Shown: positions 43,681-56,067, numbered from the stretch's first letter. The stretch: DNA of 64,000 nt from Lytechinus variegatus (GCF_018143015.1 NC_054757.1:22335785-22399784), one strand, 5' to 3'. The notes: generated by a model not told the origin, from the letters alone. Numbers and translations are program-made.

Positions 43681-44737
43681 CACTGGCGTTCCGTGGGTCA
43701 CGGCATTGTGGGGGCACCAGCAATTTTTTTTGAATCACTGAGTGAGCGCGCGAAGCGCGAGCTGATTTTTTTTATATTCACACCTAAAAAGGGACATTAT
43801 AATCAAATTTATGTAATCATGATAGGTACCTGTCTTGCTAAACAATGCGAGCGCGAAGCGCGAGCTGAAATTTTCGTATATTTTGACCACAAACAGCGAG
43901 ATTTTAAGGAATATATTTTAGGAATCCATTAAGAGTATGCATATCTCACCATAGTCATCTAATGCAAGTGCCAAGCGCTTGCTGATTTTATTAGAATTAC
44001 ATCTGAACACATGAAACACTCTTTGTAGTCATTGCAATCATGATTATCATACGCATCTCACCAATCAAATATTGCGAGCGCGAAGCGCGAGCTGAAAATT
44101 TAGATAATTCAGACGTGAAGTGGGGCATTCTAATGTTTCTTTGTAGGCATTTACTAGGACCATATAGGTATTTCATTAACCAAATGATGCGAGCGCGAAG
44201 CGCGAGCTGAAAATTTTTCATATTCAGATCAGAAGAAGGGACATTTTAAGGACTGATTTTAGGAATTCACGAAGAGCAGACATATCTCACCAATCCACTA
44301 ATGCGAACGTAATCACGGACAGGAAATGTTTATATACGGATACCTTAACATGGGGCAATCACTTTTTGAGTCATGTAAAAGAAGCATATGTCAATATATG
44401 ATAACTCAAGTGCTATAAAATATAATTGGTTTATATTGACTTGAAAACGTGATGTTTTAGTACAACAGGATTATATTATCTTGTTAAACAGACAATGCGA
44501 GCACCAGGAACAATAAAGACGTAGGCCCTGGGCAAATTATGTTTCATAAAATTTTGATAAAAATGCTTCTTATGTAATGTAACATAAATAATTATAATAT
44601 AACATTATAATGAATTATATTTTCTTCTTTCCCATTACGTTCTGTTCCTTTCTCCCTCATTTCTCCTTTTTTTTTTTTTTTTTTTTTTTGGGGGGGGGGC
44701 ATGTGTCCCCCTTGCCCCCCCGGTAGTTACGCCACTG
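43681..44737. mobile_element. Complete non-autonomous hAT-like element with perfect 8-bp TSD
   Basis: It begins CACTGGCGTTCC and ends TAGTTACGCCACTG. The octamer TATGTCCA lies directly on both sides (43673-43680, 44738-44745). Inside are at least five irregular units with the core GCGAGCGCGAAGCGCGAGCTGA (43745, 43847, 44072, 44190 and a diverged one near 43972), spaced ~100-120 bp. A T run followed by a G run precedes the right end. No transposase. Perfect flanks imply a relatively young insertion. Confidence 0.88.
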
Positions 44738-44745
44738 TATGTCCA

Positions 44746-45574
44746 TATGGCAAATACCCCTCCGATATTGTTATCTTTTTTACCCCATGATGGTTTAATG
44801 GTTTTATTAGAGATTACATTCAAAATGTTTTGACATTCCATCTTAATCCCTCCCCCCAAAACCCCAACATTGATGAATTGGAAGAAACGGGGGTTTCTCT
44901 TCAATGTTATAATAAGGACAAAAGTATTTCGTTTGCAAATGGTGAACTGGCTCTTTATTTGCATTTTATGATCCAATGATATTGTTTTATTTGTTAAGCG
45001 GTATTTTAGGAAGAATTTTCACCAACAAAACAATTATCTCTTGTGATTTTTTTTTTCATTTCTTCCGTAAAATGTGGGGGGGGGGGTGTTTTTACAGGCC
45101 ATCCCCCTCCTCGAAAAGTGGGGGATTTGCGCCAGTGGAAACACTATTGTTTTGTACGACCCTAAATGGTGATATTTATTTTTACTAATAAAGTGAATGA
45201 GAATAATGGTGATTGCATGGAGAGGTCTTGATTACCGCGTTTACCGTATTTATTTAATGATTAAGCATAGGCCAAAAACTTTTCGCGCCATTCATTAAGC
45301 TACCGGTTCACGTGCAGACAGTCATGCTGAGTTTAAGACAGTACTCTATAACAGACCGATCGATGATACACAATTGACCACGATTAACGCTGCCAGTATC
45401 ATAGTGCATATCAGAGAATGACTCTTGCTCAATTAACTTCGTGTGCTTTAAAACTTGATGAATATGATTGACAGCAGTAGATTTTTCCAAGGGGTCATTA
45501 TACCCTCCATTTTTTGTTGTTGATGCTGTTATTGTTATGATGATGATGATGAGAGTATAGTTTCAATTGATCTA
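44746..45574. other. Intergenic, no gene seen
   Basis: G run near 45075-45085 beside GCGCCAGTGG (45130), possibly another hAT-like end. A GAT microsatellite starts at 45537. No exon recognised. Confidence 0.4.
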
Positions 45575-45809
45575 AACCATTTGGTCCAATCATCACTTCG
45601 TCCAATCACCAAATCGTCTACTATCATCGGTTTGTCTACTATCCACATAGATAACCAGTTGGTCTAATAGCCATTTAGTCCACATATAATTTGGTCTAAT
45701 TGGGCTAAAAGGAGTGAAAATAAAATGGATATTAGACTAACTGGTTAAAAAACGAAAAGGTCATAGACAAATTGATGATTAGACGAAGTGATGATTGGAC
45801 CAAATGGTT
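45575..45809. mobile_element. Inverted-repeat element built of TTTGGTCTAAT words
   Basis: Perfect 28-bp terminal inverted repeats at 45575-45602 and 45782-45809 (AACCATTTGGTCCAATCATC outermost). Between them, TTTGGTCTAAT/ATTAGACTAACTGGTT words recur in both orientations. Similar words continue to 45900. Confidence 0.7.
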
Positions 45810-45939
45810 GTAAGACGAAATGTTGATGGAAGGGATGGCATTAGACAAAATGAAGGTAGACCATGCAGTGAGTGGACGAATTCGCAGTAGACGAATTGAC
45901 AATTTAACAACGATGATGAAGAGGAGTAGGAAGAAGATA

Positions 45940-46246
45940 AGAATAATGTTGTTGATGATGATGCTGATGAAGAAGATGTCGATGATGATCATGAGGGTAA
46001 GAACAACGACGGTGATGATGATGATGATGATGGTGATGATGATGGTGATGATAATGGTGGCGATGATGATGGTGATGATGATGATGGCGACGACGACGAC
46101 GATGATGATGATGGCGATTATGATTATGATGATTTTTATGATGCTTATGATGATGTTGATGATTATGGTGATGATGATGATGATGGCGGTGATGATGATG
46201 ATGGCGATGATGATGGCGATGATGATGATGATGATGATGTTGATAT
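45940..46246 (+). repeat. GAT triplet microsatellite
   Basis: About 300 bp of imperfect GATGATGATG with GGC, GAC and TAT interruptions. Open in several frames but encodes only Met/Asp/His-type homopolymers. Confidence 0.9.
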
Positions 46247-48029
46247 TTCAAATCAATTTCAACTTATTTACCATAAAAAAAATCAAACTATTTACAGAAC
46301 TAATGATACCAACAAACTAATTGAAAATAAAATGGTTACAAGTTCAGGACCCCTAATGGCGATGGGATGATGATGATCTTCATCATTGTTTCCATTATTA
46401 ATATTACTACTTTCAACAATCATCATCAATATTTTGTAATAGAATAATACATTATTTTTTCATGTGAAAAAATACAGTCCATCACTCTAAACAACATTAT
46501 CTACACATTTTGAGCAGGAGCACTGTCCCATTTTTAGATCTACAACAAGTGTCAGGATAAATTTTGAAATACTTAGATTATAAGATTTACATTATTGGTT
46601 TAAACATTCGCATTGACCAGACGTGGGATACTCATCGGAGTAAACTTATACTATGCATGGCTCCCCATCTTACGCCAGTGATATACAACCTTATTTTAAT
46701 CAACAGTTACAAGGGCCACCAAAGAATTACCACATTTTCAAACACTATATAACACAATACCACCAAAATATGAAAAGTGTTAATCCACCCATATGGTTAA
46801 AAAAATCAATATTAATCTAACATCTGGTTACAATAGGCCCTTTTAAATAGTAATTTAACATTTTATTTTTATTTGAGTTGATGGCAATATTTCCCCTTCC
46901 TAACCACTCGTATTAATATTTTTCTACAGCGTTATTACGACACCGCTCCCCCTCTGTCCCACCCGAGCAGGTTACGCCATACTTCAGAATACACACAAAC
47001 ACCAGTGGTTTACAAGGCGTTCGGTATCCCAAGCCCACAACAATACGTGCTGCCGCATTAACGGGGATGAAATATTGGCGTCCATTTCTGACTATTGCCC
47101 GATCATGTGACCTGTGGGTCCCATGCACTTTACAATGACACGTTGCCTAGCTACATCAAGTTATATAGATTATGCTAAATCATACGCTCTTGAAAAATTG
47201 CACGGATTTCGAGCGAGCATCATAAATTTTTGTCTAGGCATAATATTTGACCACATTTTATGTCTAATTCTTTTCTTTCTAACTTAAAGTTCTAATGATT
47301 TGACGTGCATTTCAGGTTAAAATCATGATGTCATTTTAATGTATCAGAACTGTTATCATATGAACTTTCGGTTTTATCATATGAATATATATATTTAAAT
47401 TAAATTAATCAAACTTGAACACTCGATTCTTTATTTTCATATTTTTTATGCTTTGTCATCATGACTGTTAAAGCAAATTCCTACAGCAGGATTTAGGGAT
47501 CGCAGGCTCACCGGGACAACCACTTTAGGTAATCTTCTCGATCAACTGCCCCACTTCTACCTAAAATGATGATAAGGATCCTAATGATTGGTTGAAATCC
47601 ATCACGAGACGAGTCATTTATTTAGGCTAACAGGCAAATTTACTCATCACGGTACTATAGTTCCATTGACCGATTACCCTACAACCTAAAACTATCGAGG
47701 ACCAATAACAAAATGTTGTAAAACGTAAATATAATACACATAATTTTGCTCGTGCATTAGAATATTATGCATTTGAAACAATAGCCTGCATGCAAATGCT
47801 CCCGGCTTTGCCTCGGGCCTGTAAGAGTTGTTCTAAATGTAAGTCGCGGATCTGTAATTCTTTTTATTTGATTTATTCATTTTCCGTTCACAAAGCACAA
47901 CAAAATCAAAGTAACAATTCATAGTCAAATTTAAAGTACAATATCAATCAGAATAACGCATAAGATTTAGAATAATGCATAAGAATTCTTACTACTGACC
48001 TCGATGATGTGTGCTATTTGTATATTATT
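46247..48029. other. Intergenic, no gene seen
   Basis: AT-rich. A possible minus-strand retroposon tail (TTTTTATTTGATTTATTC) lies at 47868-47960. An octamer ATGCAAAT occurs near 47790. No exon recognised. Confidence 0.4.
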
Positions 48030-48300
48030 GAACCCTTCCCGTCAACTTTGGAACAACCTACCTCAGAGCATAAAACAGGCAGACTCAACTGACAAATTCA
48101 AATCTATGTTAAAAACTCACATTTTCGTTAAATATATCGTCCTTAGCATATGCTGCTTCAACTGTCTACTTTCAACTGTCAACATGTATAATTTAATTTT
48201 AGCTGAAATTTCTTGTCTTCCTATATTTATTTTCCTTAAGCGCTTAGAGACATTCTTGTGATAAGCGCTATATAAATGATGTTAATTATCATTATTATTA
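48030..48300 (+). mobile_element. LINE 3' end (ORF2 C-terminus and tail)
   Basis: The plus-strand frame reads NPSRQLWNNLPQSIKQADST then DKFKSMLKTHIF, the usual C-terminal motif of CR1/L2-like reverse transcriptase ORFs. The 3' end carries AAGCGCTTAGAGACATTC, AAGCGCTATATAAATG (48263-48278) and an ATT-repeat tail. The rest of the element is missing (5' truncation). Confidence 0.8.
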
Positions 48301-48720
48301 TTGTCCCATTCCCTCTCCTATCTCCCATTTACTGCAGACTACTCTTCATCTTTATTTTCCGACCTGGGTTCGGGTTTTTTTTCGGCATGATCATCATTGC
48401 TTCGTCCTGTCTGGTCACGTGACCGGGACAGGTCCGATGCACTTTCATAATGTGACGAAACCCCCGGCACCACATACTTTTTTGTACACCAGGAACATTA
48501 TCGGATTTAAATTGGACCCCTTCATCAACGAACTAAGTTCAAAATATCTTGACATAACCCAATTCTTTTTACTATTAAGATGATAATGCAAATAATGATT
48601 AGAGATCTTTTGGAGAGGATGTGTGCGTGCATGTGTATGTGTGTGTGTGGATTATGGTGGGGTTGGAGGAGGGGATTGAAGTTGAATGTATAAGTATTTG
48701 CTAGCGGTCTGTGTAACATT
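48301..48720. other. Intergenic, no gene seen
   Basis: A short GT-rich run at 48625-48650. Nothing else recognised. Confidence 0.35.
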
Positions 48721-49065
48721 CTTCTCTTTCTTTTCTACTTCTCCTTCTTCCTTCTTTTTTTTCTTCTTCTTCTTCATCTTTTTCTTATCTTCTTCTTCGT
48801 CATCTTCTCCCTCTTCTTTATCTTTTTCTTCTTCATCTTCTTGTCATCTTGTTCGTCATCTTCTCCCTCTCCCTCTTCTTCTTCTTCTTATTTCTTTTTT
48901 TCTTTTTTTCTTCTTCTTCTTCTTTGTCTTCTTGTTGTTGTTGTTCTTCTTCTTTTCCGCCTTCTTCCTCTTTCCCCTTTTTCTTCTTCTTCTCCTTCGT
49001 CGTCTTCATTTCTTCTTCTTTTCTGTTTCTTTATCTTCTTCTTCTTGTTCTTCTTTTCTTGTATC
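48721..49065 (+). repeat. TTC-rich polypyrimidine microsatellite
   Basis: About 340 bp, nearly all pyrimidine (TTCTTCTTC, TCTCCCTC). Frames through it are low-complexity only. Confidence 0.9.
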
Positions 49066-49139
49066 ACTATACTATGGCAGTTTATGTCAGAACAAAAATA
49101 GCAAAGCAAAAATGGGGTCCTCACTTGTGTAAGCACGAC

Positions 49140-49218
49140 ATATTCGCCTAACAAATTTGTCATGGCTTTCAAAGGGGAGGGGCACGGGCCAGATGTGCCC
49201 CTACCTCGATCCGCCACT
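49140..49218 (-). mobile_element. hAT-like terminus (CAGTGGCGGATCG)
   Basis: On the minus strand CAGTGGCGGATCGAGGTAGG opens a G-rich end like other CAGTGGCG termini here. The partner end was not found. Confidence 0.4.
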
Positions 49219-49337
49219 GATGGTGTAGGTGTTGGTGGTGATGATGGTGAAGAAGATGATAATGAAGTGATGGTGGTATAATGATGGTGGTGGTGATGAT
49301 TGTGGTGGCGGACGGGTGGTGACACTGGTGTGGTAGT

Positions 49338-50371
49338 GGTCATGATGAGGGTGCTGGTGATGTTTGTTATTGTGGTGTTGGTGGTGGTCATGGTGAGGGT
49401 GCTGGTAGAGAGGGTGGTGATGTTTGTTATTCTGGTGGCGGTTGTGGTCATGGTGAAAGTGCGAGTGGAGATGGTGGTGATGTTTGTTACTATGGTGGTG
49501 GTGGTGGTCATGGTGAGGGTGCTGGTGGAGAGGGTGGTGATGCTTCTTATTCTGGTGGCGGTGGTGGTCATGATGAGGGTGCTGGTGATGTTTGTTATTG
49601 TGGTGTTGGTGGTGGTCATGGTGAGGGTGCTGGTGGAGATGGTGGTGATGTTTGTTACTATGGTGGTGGTGGTGGTCATGGTGAAGGTGCTGGTGGAGAG
49701 GGTGGTGATGTTTGTTATTGTGGTTGGTGGTGGTCATGATGAGGGTGCTGGTGGAGATGTCGGTGATGTTTGTTATTGTGGTGTTGGTGGTGGTCATGGT
49801 GAGGGTGCTGGAAGAGAGGGTGGTGATGTTTGTTATTCTGGTGGCGGTTGTGGTCATGGTGAAAGTGCTAGTGGAGATGGTGGTGATGTTTGTTCCTATG
49901 GTGGTGGTGGTGGTCATGGTGAGGGTGCTGGTGGAGAGGGTGGTGATGCTTTTTATTCTGGTGGCGGTGGTGGTCATGATGAGGGTGCTGGTGATGTTTG
50001 TTATTGTGGTGTTGGTGGTGGTCATGGTGAGGGTGCTGGTGGAGATGGTGGTGATGTTTGTTACTATGGTGGTGGTGGTGGTCATGGTGAGGGTGCTGGT
50101 GGAGAGGGTGGTGATGCTTGTTATTCTGGTGGCGGTGGTGGTCATGATGAGGGTGCTGGTGGAGATGGTGGTGATGTTTGTTATTGTGGTGTTGGTGGTG
50201 GTCATGGTGAGGGTGCTGGTGGAGATGGTGGTGATGTTTGTTACTGTGGTAGTGGTGGTCATGGTGAGGGTGCTGGTGGAGATGGTGGTGATGTTTGTTA
50301 CTGTGGTGGTGGTGGTCATGGTGAGGGTGCTGGTGGAGATGGTGGCGGTCGTGGTGGTGATAAGGCGCTGA
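49338..50371 (+). repeat. 60-bp minisatellite with 406-bp higher-order repeat
   Basis: GGTCATGGTGAGGGTGCTGG starts a unit at 49386, 49446, 49506, 49614, 49674, 49792 and on to about 50314. Units are 60 bp with 48-, 57- and 58-bp variants. The order of variants repeats at a distance of 406 bp (49386/49792, 49446/49852, 49506/49912, 49566/49972, 49614/50020). Open frames run through it on both strands because unit lengths are mostly multiples of three. Confidence 0.92.
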
Positions 50372-50953
50372 TCCAGCCGGATTAGACACAATACCATTAA
50401 TAGGGGCCATATTGTTTTTTTTGACAATAGTCGGTCTCTCAAATGTCTTTGGTCTAATCTGACTGGTTCCGCGCTTGGTGGTGACAAAGAAGGCTATGGG
50501 AAAATGGTGGTCATGGTGGTACCGGTGACACATTGTATTCTTCATAATTGTTTTGCGAGTAACTTCGTCCTCAAGTAACACATCAACGATTTGAGATAAA
50601 ACCCTATTTTAGCATCAACTTCGCATACACTTTCTGCAATTTTCAGAATCTTTTGAAAATGCCCGTCAAATCACAATGGCCAGATTAGAGGTCATTGTCG
50701 AAAGTTGGTGGGCCGGGACAGCACGTGGTCTTATGATTCGGACCGGACAAACACTTGTCGTTTGCCAGAATCCTGGACGACACTGCTGTTTTGATTCACC
50801 GATTTTCACAAAAGCTGCTTTGTTATGAAAGGGTTTTAAACAAAAAGATTTTCTGCTTTATAGAAAGCGTCTGGGAAGTGATTGCTAAAATGCCCTAATT
50901 ACGAAATAGAAAGGGGGAACTATCCGAAGATACTAGAACAGGCGGCGAGGAAA
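50372..50953. other. Single-copy-looking sequence upstream of a possible promoter
   Basis: Higher CpG content than the surroundings (for example GGCCGGGACAGCACGTGG near 50712). No exon recognised. Confidence 0.35.
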
Positions 50954-51414
50954 TATAAAAGAAGGAAGAGAGGTAAGTGTGAGAGAGGGAGTGATAGAGA
51001 AGAGCTGCAGCACTGTTGTTATCGCCCCCAGAGATGGCCGGTAGCAGTGCGCCAGTATGTCAGGGTTGGAGTAAACGGAGACGCCTCGTTTATTGACGAG
51101 CTGTGAGAAAACGCACTTCCACTCACGCAATCACAGACAGTTGTACGACATGCTAACGTGAGCGCGCATTTTTACTTTATCGCTCCTCAGCAGAATGCAT
51201 TACTTGTGTGGACAAGGGGGAAACACCGCTCAATATATCCTGCACGAAATTCAAACGGCAGGACTACAAAATCCAATCATTAACAACTTCTGTGTATAAT
51301 CAACTCCTAGCTGTCGTATTGCATTTATCTCACCAGAATGGAGTTATCGCTGCTTTTCGGCATTCCAACCCCGTGGATTTTGTGGACTATTATTAAACAA
51401 GATTTTGAGTGAAG
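50954..51414 (+). promoter_or_regulatory. Candidate TATA promoter and untranslated first exon
   Basis: TATAAAA at 50954-50960 is followed by purine-rich sequence and a CpG-rich stretch to 51150. GAAG|GTAAGA at 51414/51415 is a strong donor, and another (GAGAG|GTAAGT) lies at 50972/50973. Only very short open frames occur (MAGSSAPVCQGW at 51033; MELSLLFGIPTPWILW at 51341, stopping before the donor). No acceptor exon is identified, so this is a hypothesis. Confidence 0.3.
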
Positions 51415-51743
51415 GTAAGAAAATTTTGTGTGCACTGATATTTGAAGTTCGTGACCTAGTGCTCAATTTTCATTAATCTAATTTTCCCGCGCAGTGTGGA
51501 TGCCAGTGCAACACAATCCGCCATCACAATATCTTATTGGTAGTCGATGTGTGAACGTGGAAAACAAGAAGCGATGGATGGGGTGGGGGGGGGTGGTTTG
51601 GGAAATGGGGGCGCTTCTTCAGATATCAAATGCATAAACTTACTACTTCTGAAACTTTCTAACTAATTCCCATCCCGGTAACTTTCTTTACGAAGCTCTT
51701 TACTCTTATAGGCCTACAACTCACATTAATGCTTGAGATGATG
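51415..51743. other. Sequence right of the candidate donor
   Basis: A G run at 51580-51595, otherwise unremarkable. Confidence 0.35.
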
Positions 51744-51948
51744 CACTAGCGTACCTACGGGGGGGGGGGGGCAGTCTACCCCCTGACGAGTCACAACCCA
51801 TGCAAAGGACGTTTCCCTCCCCCCGACGAGCTTGAATACCTTTATTGCCCCTCTAACGAGCTTGAAGACCTTTTTTTTTTTTTGCTTGTCAAATTTTTTG
51901 GCGGACGGTTTTGCCCCCCCCCTGTGGAAAATCCTAGGTACGCCACAG
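51744..51948. mobile_element. Short hAT-like MITE with 8-bp flanks
   Basis: CACTAGCGTACCTACGGGGG at the left and CCTAGGTACGCCACAG at the right are inverted. The flanks AGATGATG (51736-51743) and AGATGATT (51949-51956) agree in 7 of 8 bases. Contains CCCCTGACGAG and GACGAGCTTGAA repeats. 205 bp. Confidence 0.8.
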
Positions 51949-54900
51949 AGATGATTGTTTGAATATTGTCAGTTTTGGTAACCGTTCATTATTGTGAAAC
52001 TTTCTTCCTCCTATATTTCATTCTTTCGTACCATTAAAACTTTAAGGAAAGAAGGTCTTTTTTTTCACTGATCGTATTTCAGTTGAAATTTCAACCCATT
52101 TCGGTGGTGATAAAGCACCACTCTTGAACATGATTATCCCTTTTCATAAAATAGCCTTACATTTTATTTTCTTGTCTTAATGATTATGAAACAACAAAAC
52201 AATCGACCCATTAAGTAAAACCTTCATGCAGAATGCTTTTATTTCGAATTCAGGAGTATCAGAAGTTCCTAAATCCAATGATCAGAAATATTTGCGTGTC
52301 ACTAATCCGGCACTAGTCATAGTCAAAGAGAAGGGTTTTATCTAATGCTGTGAAAATTACAATGTTAGAACTAGCATAATATGGTGTTGATAGATGACCA
52401 TATAGCTTCAGTTGTAAAGAAATTCCTCCTGGAGTTTGTAATCGTATTGAAATAAATACGAAACGTGTTATGATTATAATGATTGCACACTGGTTCAAGA
52501 TGTGGACATGTATCGGCGTTCTCATGGCTAAGACAAAAGAGAGGAGAAGAAAAAAGAAAAGGAAATATGATATAACATCTGGAAGGTATGTCAATATCTA
52601 CCATAAAATTAATTTTCCACTTAAGTTCGAAAAGATGATGTTTGGTCTTGCTCGTTTGAGACGAAGTTCAAAGAATGATATGCCATAAGATATCCCAGGT
52701 TCTGCCCTCACGTTTAGCTCATGCATTGGGTGTCGAACTGGGACACAATGGATTTAACACCATAGTAATTTGCCCGATGTTGTCCTCTATGTTGACTTGT
52801 GGAGTATTTAAAAAATTTGTAGGTTGTTTTTTTTTTTGAGACAGTGTGATTCTCCCAGAAAGGGTTGTAGGTGTGGTATAGTGTAAACTATCGTATTTTA
52901 CTTTGATGGTCTATTGTGTCTGCCATTAAACGGTACACGCGCATAATTCAGCATCATTGTGCGATCTTTCACTTCAATCAAAATGATCAATGTAGTGAGA
53001 TCTAAACAAATGAGATCATTAAGGGAAAGTATTTTGGCATTTCGATGAAATTAGTGTCTCTATTCCAAACAGATTATTACCCCTGCTGTGTTCTTACGCA
53101 AACACATTTCTTTATTGATCATTGCGTTCACACTGCGTGCTGTGATGATCGATTAACGCTATCCCGATCACTGTCCGTCAAGGCTCGTTAGGATGGTGCG
53201 TGATGATGCCGAGGGTGATGGTGCGCATGGTATTGCACCGTTGATGCACAATGCAAGGAGGGTTGTGCACAACATTACATCGATACTCGGCCCCGGTGCT
53301 CGGCAAGTATGGGTTACAGTGTGAGATGGGTATGCCAATTACAAGCATGGGTTGGTCGGTGGCGTACATTCACCCTTTATACAGTACATCAAACGCGGGC
53401 TATAAGTGTTCAATAAACATTTTTTTTCCATCTCGGTTATCCTTTTATGGTGACTTGGCCTAATCAGCAAGTTTGTCAGAGAACTTATGATGATTAAAAA
53501 GTGTCGGTGAACTGATTGGAAGATTTATTGTGTAATCAATGTTGCCGATGCCTCACATCTGGGCGCCAATATTGGGTAAATCACGTGACAAAATAGGGAG
53601 GGTGCGAATTGATCACGGTTGTACCAGTCTTCGACCATCTGCATAGGGGGGATGGGTGACCCCCCCATAAGAGCTATTATGTAGATATCAATTACACTTG
53701 AAATGGGTTTAGGCCCTTTAGATGAACAAAAATGTATGCCTGAATAATATTAATGTCTTTTTTGTTACTATATTGAAAATGATGATTTAAGGGAAGGTGT
53801 TTTAGCACAAGACAGTGTGCATTTAATATTACGATCGCTGCACTACATACACAACTTAAAGAGTGCACACAGATTAAAGCACCATTTTGATTCGTGTGTC
53901 GAGACTAGTATCAGTTTTCAAAACAAAATGTCAGCAGAAACACGAGATCCCCTTCCCAACAGCTAAGGCGTAAAATAAACACCAGTCTGACAACCGCCAA
54001 TTTATCTAATGCGTTTCACATTGTATGTAGCTCAAAGTCGGACGTTCGTTATTAATCTATCCTTTGACTACAACATCAATCAATTAGGTAATTTAAAAAA
54101 GAGGCCCCTTCTCCGACACAGTTGGGATAAGTACTATTCATTAGCAAATGCCTACCATTGTAAATCGTTACTAAACTCTGTGATTAGGAGTTATTATGCT
54201 TCATTTTATTGGAACTGTATAGTGCAGTAGTTGTACTATCACTAATTTTACCCATTATGAGATAGTGCAGTTAGTTTTATGTACATTGAGATAACCGTTG
54301 ATCCGCTGATGAAGATAAATATCATTTTAAAAACTCTAGCTTATATTTAATCATATTTTATTGGTTAATTCAAGCAATTGGAATTCAAATAGTGCATGCT
54401 CAACTAACGGAATTGAATGAAAGGATCGGAAATGGAGAGCGACAGTAAATGAGAGAGAGAGAGAGGGGGGGGGGGGGGTATAGAGCATAGAAAGTAACAT
54501 ATTGTTACTAACGATTTAAACAATTGAAGTTGCATGTAAATACTCTTTTAGCATGCCATTGTAAATGTACTATTATCATTTCTTACTTAATGCCAAACAG
54601 ATGTAAGCAAATTCTAAAGAAACAGAAATGAGGTGAACTTATGGGTGTTTGAGTATAAAGTTTTTGTTTGTGAGAAAGAGGGAAAATCATTTGAAAAATC
54701 AGAGGGGCAATTAAGGATGGAGGGGGATAGAGAGCAAGCAAAATATAGTTAGCGGGGGGGGGGGTAGACTTAGTATGTTCAAAAGAGGGAGGGAGATAAA
54801 TATTACTATACCATGTTAATATCTACCGAAGATCCGTGCGATAACAGTGCGAGCTTGTAATACGCAACATGCACCGGCCAGCCAGCACTATCTGGAAGTG

Positions 54901-56067
54901 TTAAATTTATGAGTATTATGTGCGAGGCATATAGATTTAGTATTGGCTGAAATATAAAAATAGAATGTAGGGTAGGGAAGGGGCATCCTAATCGTGACGA
55001 TGTTCGGTTTTACAATGTCATTGGAACATGGGCGAAGAGAGGTGCGTGTTGAAATTTGTCTCTCTATCGAATTCAATGTTGGTCGTCTGTCTGTAGTTAT
55101 CTTGTATCCTTTTACTTCATGCCATGCCTTTATATGCTTTAATTCTTCTCTTGCCTTTCTTTCTCTTTCTCTCTGTAAAAAAAAAAAGAAATCGGGTGTT
55201 ATGTGACGTGATATTTCTAGAGAATGGCATTATGGCAAAAATAAACCAGTAGAAATCGAGTCTTTCGTAAAATGAGTATCTGTCTACGGTCTAATTCTGT
55301 GTCTCTATTCTGTTTTGCCTTTGATTCTGCACTCGTACAGCTACATTTTTCAACCTTTGATTAACTTTTCAATTTTTTTTTTTTAGATATGTTTATATAT
55401 TATATTCTATCATTCTTTCTTTTCATTACTTCTTACCTATTGATCTTTTATCACTTTCCATTCTCCTTTTCGTTCAATAATTGCGTGTATCTCTGTTCTG
55501 CACAATTTTTAATATAAACCTCATACAATCAGAATCCACCATTCTGAAATTGATTACCACCTGCTAACTTCTATTTTCTGAATTATATCAATATTTTGTG
55601 AAGTCATCACATACAATGAATATTTTTGTCTCCATCGTGACTCATCATCTCCACAAAGAACGAATGGAAATATAGTGCTAATTCCTTCGAGAATGCTAGA
55701 TCTATGTAACGAATTGTAAAAAATAAAGAAAGTCGAACAATAAATGGAAATAAAGAACGTAGAATTAATTTGCCTCTCAAGAATTTCTTATTTTCGATGA
55801 CCTTGGACAATGTCATAATCTTCCTACCATCTTACTAATCATCGATGTTAAAGTCATTAGGAGCTATGATTGTTCCACCTAAACCCGATGCCGCTATCCG
55901 ACTTTAATGGATTAATTCTCCGTCAATTCACTGTTCCATTTTCATTATCCCGCCGCTCATTTTCCCTCCTCTGATTTTAGTTTTCATGGGTTTTAAAGTT
56001 GCATTACGTCCGCAACCCGTATGAGGGTATACTGTCGAAAACTTCACCATGTGTTACTAGGGCTTGG

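Noticed and set aside
45820-46320. Met/Asp-rich plus-strand and poly-His minus-strand frames
   Set aside because: Direct translation of a GAT triplet microsatellite.
48686-49151. Ser/Phe/Leu-rich frames
   Set aside because: Translation of the TTC polypyrimidine tract in different frames.
49201-50487. 428-codon minus-strand open frame (Thr/His-rich) and the overlapping 361-codon plus-strand frame
   Set aside because: Both come from the 60-bp minisatellite, whose unit length preserves frame. No splice signals, start context or domain supports a gene.
52470-52688. 72-codon plus-strand frame with a KERRRKKKRKY run
   Set aside because: No homology recognised, no splice context; A-rich composition explains the basic residues.
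53251-53463. 70-codon frame MQGGLCTTLHRYSAP...
   Set aside because: Not recognised as a protein family; kept only as part of an unassigned sequence block.
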